This document shows positions 14,825-18,762 of a stretch of 18,762 bases of DNA, in pieces (the stretch's first letter is position 1; the number at the start of each line of letters is the position of its first letter). A program made the translations under genes and the position numbers. The notes below the pieces were generated by a model. That model ran no database searches. It was not told the DNA's origin and saw only the letters and a program-made list of their open reading frames with translations. Origin of the DNA: JBJHBY01 sp050485745 (lineage in GTDB: Bacteria > Pseudomonadota > Gammaproteobacteria > Pseudomonadales > CAMLJR01); NCBI GenBank assembly GCA_050485745.1, contig JBJHBY010000040.1, forward strand, positions 1 through 18,762, given 5' to 3'.

Positions 14825-15295
14825 CTAGTCTTTTATAGAGGAAATTGCAAGCAAAATCGACTCCCCGACAGCACTTAGCGGGCGCAGAAGCAGTTCGCGC
14901 CCAGAGGTAGAGGTACGCAGCTCCAGCTCCAGATCCGCCACGGGCAGCGCCCCCAGGCCGCGCTCCGGCCATTCCACCAGCCAGAGGCTGTCGGGCCCGA
15001 GAAGGTCCCGCACCCCCAGGGCTTCCAGCTCGAAAGGGTCGGCGAGGCGATACAGATCGAAGTGCTGAACCTCCAGACCGGCCAGGCTGTAGGGCTCCAC
15101 CAGGGTATAGGTCGGACTCTTCACCGGACCGCTGACGCCGAGCGCACGCAGTAACCCCCGCGCCAGGGTGGTCTTGCCCGCACCCAGATCACCGCGCAGG
15201 TAGAGAATCGCCGGTGCCTTCAGGGCGCGGGCCAGACGCGCTGCGAAAGCCACGGTGGCCGCCTCGTCGGCCAGGAACAGCACCCTATCGGCCAT
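14825..15295 (-). CDS. tsaE: tRNA t6A37 threonylcarbamoyladenosine synthesis ATPase TsaE
   Basis: TsaE is the small ATPase that works with TsaB, TsaC and TsaD to make t6A37 in ANN-decoding tRNAs. The 156-aa product has the P-loop GDLGAGKTT (35-43), SPTYTLVEPY (60-69), Walker B-like HFDLYRL (78-84) and LVEWPERG (106-113), all family hallmarks at the usual length. Its ATG at 15295 lies inside the end of nnr, with an 11-base overlap and different frames, so translation is coupled. This pairing with nnr is common in proteobacteria. The stop at 14825 sits at the edge of an A/T-rich patch holding the likely amiB promoter. Confidence 0.96.
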   Translation of the reverse strand: MADRVLFLADEAATVAFAARLARALKAPAILYLRGDLGAGKTTLARGLLRALGVSGPVKSPTYTLVEPYSLAGLEVQHFDLYRLADPFELEALGVRDLLGPDSLWLVEWPERGLGALPVADLELELRTSTSGRELLLRPLSAVGESILLAISSIKD

Positions 15296-16787
15296 TGACT
15301 AAAGACCTCAGTTGCGGGATCAGATCCGTCGCCAGCAGTCCACGCTCCCCATCCGCAGCCGCGGCGCGATCACCCGCCAGCGCATGCAGGCAGACACCGA
15401 GCTCCGCCGCGGCGGCCGGAGCCAGCCCCTGGGCGAGCAGACCACCCAGCACCCCACTCAGCACATCGCCCATGCCACCGCTGCCCATGCCGGGGTTGCC
15501 CGCCGTGCACAAACCGGCGCCGGCGCCGGCGCTGACCAGCGTCCCCGCACCTTTCAGCACCACCGCCCCACCGTAGCGCCCCTGCAGTGCGTGCACCGCA
15601 GCCAGCCGATCCGACTGCACCTCCGCCGTGGAGCAACCCAGCAGGCGTGCCGCCTCACCCGGGTGCGGGGTCAGCACCCAGCTATCACGGGGAGAAGACA
15701 CCCCACCAACACCGTTCGCAAGCAGGTTCAGCGCGTCGGCGTCGACGACCAGGGGCAGGTTCGTCGCGGACACGCGCTGCCAGAGCTGTTCACCCCAGGC
15801 CCCCTGGCCCAGCCCTGGACCCACCACCACCACACTGGCGCGGGCGAGCAGCGCGTCCAGGCCCCGGCCGTCCGACACGGGGCGCGCCATGACCTCCGGG
15901 CAGCGGGCCACGATGCCCGGCAAATGCTCCGCCCGCGTTGCGCAGGAAACCAGCCCGGCCCCGACCCTGGCCGCGGCTTGCGCCGCCATCGCCGGTGCAC
16001 CGCCCATGCCGAGATCGCCACCAACCACCAGTACGTGGCCAAAATCGCCCTTGTGGGCGCAGCGCCGGCGCGGTGGCAGCAGGGTGGCGCAAAGCGCCTC
16101 ACCCTGCAGCATCCGGGCTGCCGCAGGCACGCGGGCATACACCTCCGCGGGCACATCGAGCGCATCGAACAGGGTGGCACCGGCGTAATCCGGCCCCTGG
16201 CCGGTGTGCAGGCCCAGCTTGCGGCCGATGAAGCTGATGCTCAGGTCCGCACGCACCGCCTCCCCCAGCACACGGCCAGTATCGCCACACAGGCCCGAGG
16301 GAACATCGACCGCCATCACTGGCAGTCCACTGCTATTGATGGCGCGGATCGCCGCCAGGAACGGCTCGCGCACGGCGTCACTCAGGCCGGTGCCCAGTAA
16401 GGCATCCACCACGACACCCTCGCCGGGCAGGGTACCGCTGAACGACCGCACCTCAACACCATCCGAGAGGGCGCTGTCCCTGGCCGCACGCGCGACACCA
16501 CTGAGGCGACCGGCATCACCCACCTGCCAGAGGGTCACCGGAATACCACGGGCACGCGCCAGAGCGGCCATTACCGAGCCATCGCCGCCGTTGTTGCCCG
16601 TACCGCAGAAAATCTGCAGCGCCGCCGGCTCCGGCCAGCGTTGCAGCAGGGCATGCAGGGCCGCACGCCCGGCACGCTGCATCAGCACCCCACCGGGAAT
16701 GCCAAAGTCCTCAATGGCGACACGGTCCAGTTCCCGCACCTGGGCGCTGGTGTAGAGCATCTCCGGTTGCACCTCCGGGTCGTCCAT
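15285..16787 (-). CDS. nnr: Bifunctional NAD(P)H-hydrate repair enzyme (epimerase and dehydratase)
   Basis: This 500-aa fusion repairs damaged NADH and NADPH hydrates. The N-terminal YjeF_N domain (about 10-215) epimerises the R form. It has the FCGTGNNGGDG loop (60-70) and AVDVPSGL (159-166). The C-terminal ribokinase-like domain (about 225-500) dehydrates the S form with ADP. It has HVLVVGGDLGMGGA (251-264), VVGPGLG (321-327), LTPHPGE (372-378) and the GMGDVLSG anion hole (438-445). The ATG at 16787 is chosen because AGGAGGTGAT directly precedes it; the next ATG, at 16760, would be 31 bases from that site. The open frame continues upstream but lies antisense to queG. Confidence 0.96.
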   Translation of the reverse strand: MDDPEVQPEMLYTSAQVRELDRVAIEDFGIPGGVLMQRAGRAALHALLQRWPEPAALQIFCGTGNNGGDGSVMAALARARGIPVTLWQVGDAGRLSGVARAARDSALSDGVEVRSFSGTLPGEGVVVDALLGTGLSDAVREPFLAAIRAINSSGLPVMAVDVPSGLCGDTGRVLGEAVRADLSISFIGRKLGLHTGQGPDYAGATLFDALDVPAEVYARVPAAARMLQGEALCATLLPPRRRCAHKGDFGHVLVVGGDLGMGGAPAMAAQAAARVGAGLVSCATRAEHLPGIVARCPEVMARPVSDGRGLDALLARASVVVVGPGLGQGAWGEQLWQRVSATNLPLVVDADALNLLANGVGGVSSPRDSWVLTPHPGEAARLLGCSTAEVQSDRLAAVHALQGRYGGAVVLKGAGTLVSAGAGAGLCTAGNPGMGSGGMGDVLSGVLGGLLAQGLAPAAAAELGVCLHALAGDRAAAADGERGLLATDLIPQLRSLVNGR

Positions 16788-16797
16788 ATCACCTCCT
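16788..16797 (-). promoter_or_regulatory. Perfect Shine-Dalgarno for nnr
   Basis: AGGAGGTGAT on the minus strand is the full complement of the bacterial 16S rRNA 3' end (ATCACCTCCT) and abuts the ATG at 16787. It fixes the start and predicts strong translation of nnr. Confidence 0.85.
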
Positions 16798-16845
16798 GCA
16801 AGCGTCTGCCGGGCCGCGGGGCGGCCGCGGCACAAATCTGTCAGA

Positions 16846-16853
16846 ATTATACG
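16846..16853. promoter_or_regulatory. Overlapping divergent -10 elements for nnr and queG
   Basis: The minus strand carries a perfect TATAAT (16851-16846), giving a start near 16839 and a leader of about 50 bases for nnr. The plus strand carries TATACG (16848-16853), 4 of 6, which would start a queG transcript near 16860. Neither has a convincing -35. The two elements share bases, so they would compete. Confidence 0.45.
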
Positions 16854-16877
16854 CGCAGCCCCATGATCCTTTACCCC

Positions 16878-17996
16878 ATGCGCGACGACCCGACCACCGG
16901 AACACCTGCCCGCCTGGACCCCGATGCCGGAGAGCTGGCAGTGCGCATCCGCCAGTGGGGCCACGAAGCCGGCTTCCAGAGTGTCGCCATCACCAGCCTC
17001 GATCTCGGCGAGCATCCGGAACACCTCGCCCGCTGGCTGGCACGGGGCTTTCACGGTGGCATGGATTACATGGCTCGGCACGCCGACCTGCGCGCCGCGC
17101 CCGCGGAGCTGCAGCCGGGCAGCTGCCGGGTCATCAGCGTGCGCATGGATTATCGCAGCGATGACGATGCGCCGCTGGAGGTGCTGGCGGACCCGACCCG
17201 CGCCTATGTCGCACGCTATGCGCTGGGACGGGACTACCACAAGCTGATGCGCAAGCGCCTGGCGGCACTGGCCGCGCGCATCGATCGTGAAATCGCGCCA
17301 CACCGGTATCGCGCCTTCGTCGACAGTGCGCCAGTGCTGGAGCGGGCCTTCGCCGAAAAGGCCGGGCTGGGGTGGATCGGCAAGAACAGTATGCTCATCC
17401 GCCGGGATGCAGGCTCACTGTTCTTTCTCGGCGAGATCTTCACCAACCTGCCACTGCCCGTGGACCCTCCAACCGAGCGCGGCCACTGCGGCACCTGCAA
17501 CGCCTGCCTGGACGATTGCCCGACGGGTGCCATTGTGGCGCCCTACCAGATCGACGCCCGGCGCTGCATCAGCTACCTGACCATTGAGCATCACGGCCCG
17601 ATTCCGGAGCAACTGCGCGCGCCCATGGGCAATCGTATTTTCGGTTGCGACGACTGCCAGCTGGTCTGCCCCTGGAACCGCTTCGCGCCCGCCGGTACAG
17701 AACCGGACTTCAGACCGCGACACGGCTTGCAGGCGCCACAACTGATTGAGCTGTTCCTCTGGGATGAGGACACCTGGCTGGCGCGCACCGAGGGGTCGGC
17801 CATACGCCGCATCGGCCATGAGCGCTGGCTGCGCAACCTCGCCGTGGCCCTGGGCAACGCGCCGTGGCAGGAGCCCATCTGGCAGGCCCTGCAGCAACGC
17901 CGCGAGCATCCGTCGGCGCTGGTTCGGGAACACGTGGGCTGGGCCCTTGCACAGCAACGGCTGCGCCGGGATGCGGTGATTGCGCACAGCTCCTAG
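16878..17996 (+). CDS. queG: Epoxyqueuosine reductase QueG
   Basis: QueG is a cobalamin-dependent iron-sulfur enzyme that reduces epoxyqueuosine to queuosine at tRNA position 34. The 372-aa product has the family blocks GFHGGMDYMARH (58-69), SRYALGRDYH-like ARYALGRDYHK (112-122), FVDSAP with the catalytic Asp149, and EKAGLGWIGKNS (160-171). Two 4Fe-4S sets follow, C204-x2-C207-x2-C210-x3-C214-P and C257-x2-C260-x3-C264-P, plus Cys230. HEAT-like helices (SAIRRIGHERWLRNLAVALGNAPW) end the protein. Start choice is unsure: the ATG at 16878 fits the family best, an ATG at 16863 adds five residues, and neither has a ribosome binding site. The gene is divergent from nnr and convergent with orn. Confidence 0.95.
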   Translation: MRDDPTTGTPARLDPDAGELAVRIRQWGHEAGFQSVAITSLDLGEHPEHLARWLARGFHGGMDYMARHADLRAAPAELQPGSCRVISVRMDYRSDDDAPLEVLADPTRAYVARYALGRDYHKLMRKRLAALAARIDREIAPHRYRAFVDSAPVLERAFAEKAGLGWIGKNSMLIRRDAGSLFFLGEIFTNLPLPVDPPTERGHCGTCNACLDDCPTGAIVAPYQIDARRCISYLTIEHHGPIPEQLRAPMGNRIFGCDDCQLVCPWNRFAPAGTEPDFRPRHGLQAPQLIELFLWDEDTWLARTEGSAIRRIGHERWLRNLAVALGNAPWQEPIWQALQQRREHPSALVREHVGWALAQQRLRRDAVIAHSS

Positions 17997-18030
17997 GGCA
18001 CCTCTGATCAATTCGGCGATCAAGCGTGCC
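17997..18030. repeat. Nested hairpin between convergent queG and orn
   Basis: GGCAC (17997-18001) pairs with GTGCC (18026-18030), and inside it TGATC (18005-18009) pairs with GATCA (18018-18022). Symmetric 3-base internal loops separate the two stems, with an 8-base loop at the top. It starts on the base after the queG stop. Without a T-tract it is not a clear intrinsic terminator, but it may mark the 3' ends of both messages. Confidence 0.5.
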
Positions 18031-18033
18031 GGG

Positions 18034-18615
18034 TCAAGGAGCCTCTGAATAACCCGCCCCGCCGCCGGGCATGCGGTCGCGCAGGAAGTGTTCGCGGTAA
18101 TAACGCAGTTCGGCAATGGAGTCGCGGATATCATCCAGGGCCAGATGACTGCCGCGCTTGCTGAAGCCACCCAGCAGGTCGGGCCGCCAGCGCCGCACCA
18201 GCTCCTTGATGCTGGACACATCGAGATTGCGGTAGTGGAAATAGCGTTCCAGCTCGCGCATCCCGCGGGCCAGGAAGCGGCGATCCTGACAGATGCTGTT
18301 GCCACACATCGGCGAGACCCCGGGAGGCACATGCTCACGCAGGAAGGCGAGGGTGCGGCGCTCGGCCTCGGCCTCGGTCACGGTGCTCATACGCACCCGC
18401 TCGGTCAGCCCGGACTGGCCGTGCTGGCGAGTGTTCCACTCGTCCATCCCCTCCAGCACATCATCCGGCTGATGCACCGCCAGCACAGGCCCCTCGGCCA
18501 GGGTATTGAGGTGGCTGTCTGTCACCACCGTGGCAATCTCGATGATACGATCCCGATCCGGGTCGAGGCCGGTCATCTCCAGATCAATCCAGATCAGATT
18601 CAATTCCTGAGACAT
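18034..18615 (-). CDS. orn: Oligoribonuclease Orn
   Basis: Orn is the essential 3'-5' exonuclease that finishes RNA decay by cutting dinucleotides, including pGpG from cyclic-di-GMP turnover. The 193-aa protein has the DEDDh catalytic set: Asp11 and Glu13 in WIDLEMTGL, Asp111 in CQDRRF, His157 in SKRGSHLALDD, and Asp162. Each is one position off the E. coli numbering. The body is family-standard, while the tail after about residue 181 (MPGGGAGYSEAP) is extra and ends inside a sequence resembling one near the queG stop. The ATG at 18615 is set by alignment; the frame continues 41 codons upstream without support. The RBS is weak (GGTGG). Confidence 0.97.
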   Translation of the reverse strand: MSQELNLIWIDLEMTGLDPDRDRIIEIATVVTDSHLNTLAEGPVLAVHQPDDVLEGMDEWNTRQHGQSGLTERVRMSTVTEAEAERRTLAFLREHVPPGVSPMCGNSICQDRRFLARGMRELERYFHYRNLDVSSIKELVRRWRPDLLGGFSKRGSHLALDDIRDSIAELRYYREHFLRDRMPGGGAGYSEAP

Positions 18616-18644
18616 CGCCACGCCACCCGCCGGTTGATCGCTGG

Positions 18645-18653
18645 ATTGTAACA
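18645..18653 (-). promoter_or_regulatory. Likely orn promoter, extended -10
   Basis: TGT-TACAAT on the minus strand is an extended -10 with 5 of 6 hexamer matches, and no clear -35. The predicted start near 18638 gives a leader of about 23 bases. The remaining sequence to 18762 is very GC-rich, and I see no gene in it. Confidence 0.45.
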
Positions 18654-18762
18654 GAAGCCTTCGGTGATAATAGGCGCCGCGCCCGCTGGCCCTCCGCGGC
18701 CCGCAGCGCCGCGGCCGGATAACGGACGCGGCGGCCATCCATCCCCGAGCACAGCCTGGACA

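Noticed and set aside
16788..17303. N-terminal extension of nnr to position 17303
   Set aside because: It is antisense to queG and unlike the family. A perfect Shine-Dalgarno fixes the start at 16787.
18616..18762. Possible start of another gene at the right edge
   Set aside because: No supported open frame was seen on either strand. The minus-strand frame is only an extension of orn, and the sequence is GC-rich with no motif.
1..18762. Mobile element, CRISPR array, tRNA, rRNA or a new defence system
   Set aside because: There is no transposase, integrase, repeat-spacer pattern, cloverleaf or toxin-like pair. Apart from the PEP-CTERM gene and the protease-hydrolase pair, every large gene belongs to a known core family in a known order.

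Overview
This is a GC-rich window of ordinary gammaproteobacterial chromosome. Most of it is the conserved neighbourhood nnr-tsaE-amiB-mutL-miaA-hfq-hflX-hflK-hflC-DUF2065-(hisZ)-purA, all on the minus strand, with queG and orn at the right edge. This order is known from Escherichia, Pseudomonas and relatives. The species cannot be named from the sequence. hisZ next to purA, a MutL of the endonuclease type and a PEP-CTERM protein argue against Enterobacterales. They would fit an environmental lineage such as Chromatiales or Ectothiorhodospiraceae, but that is an inference.

Layout from left to right. Positions 1-72 hold a strong hairpin and perhaps the edge of another gene. A two-gene minus-strand operon (73-2357) encodes an M48 lipoprotein metalloprotease with TPR repeats, followed by a membrane-anchored alpha/beta-hydrolase-like protein. 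Positions 2358-2851 are a roughly 490-base control region with an inverted repeat and a near-consensus sigma-54 (-24/-12) promoter. The promoter points at a 211-aa PEP-CTERM secreted protein (2852-3487). A bidirectional intrinsic terminator (3548-3578) separates this gene from the convergent purA. From 3664 to 16787 twelve genes run on the minus strand, with apparent promoters in the gaps before amiB, hfq and hflK and an intrinsic terminator after hflC. queG diverges from nnr over an overlapping promoter region, and queG and orn converge on a structured 37-base gap.

Functionally the long minus-strand run covers metabolite repair (nnr), tRNA modification (tsaE t6A, miaA i6A; queG for queuosine), septal peptidoglycan splitting (amiB), mismatch repair (mutL), RNA chaperoning (hfq), ribosome rescue (hflX), FtsH control (hflKC), histidine biosynthesis control (hisZ) and AMP synthesis (purA). 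Coupling is tight: there is an ATGA overlap at hflK/hflC, an 11-base overlap at nnr/tsaE and a 2-base gap at mutL/miaA.

I found no mobile element, CRISPR array, tRNA or rRNA, and no convincing new multi-gene system. The least ordinary items are the PEP-CTERM gene with its sigma-54-type promoter, the endonuclease motifs in MutL, an extended -10 placed directly against a terminator downstream of hflC, and several inverted repeats at gene ends.
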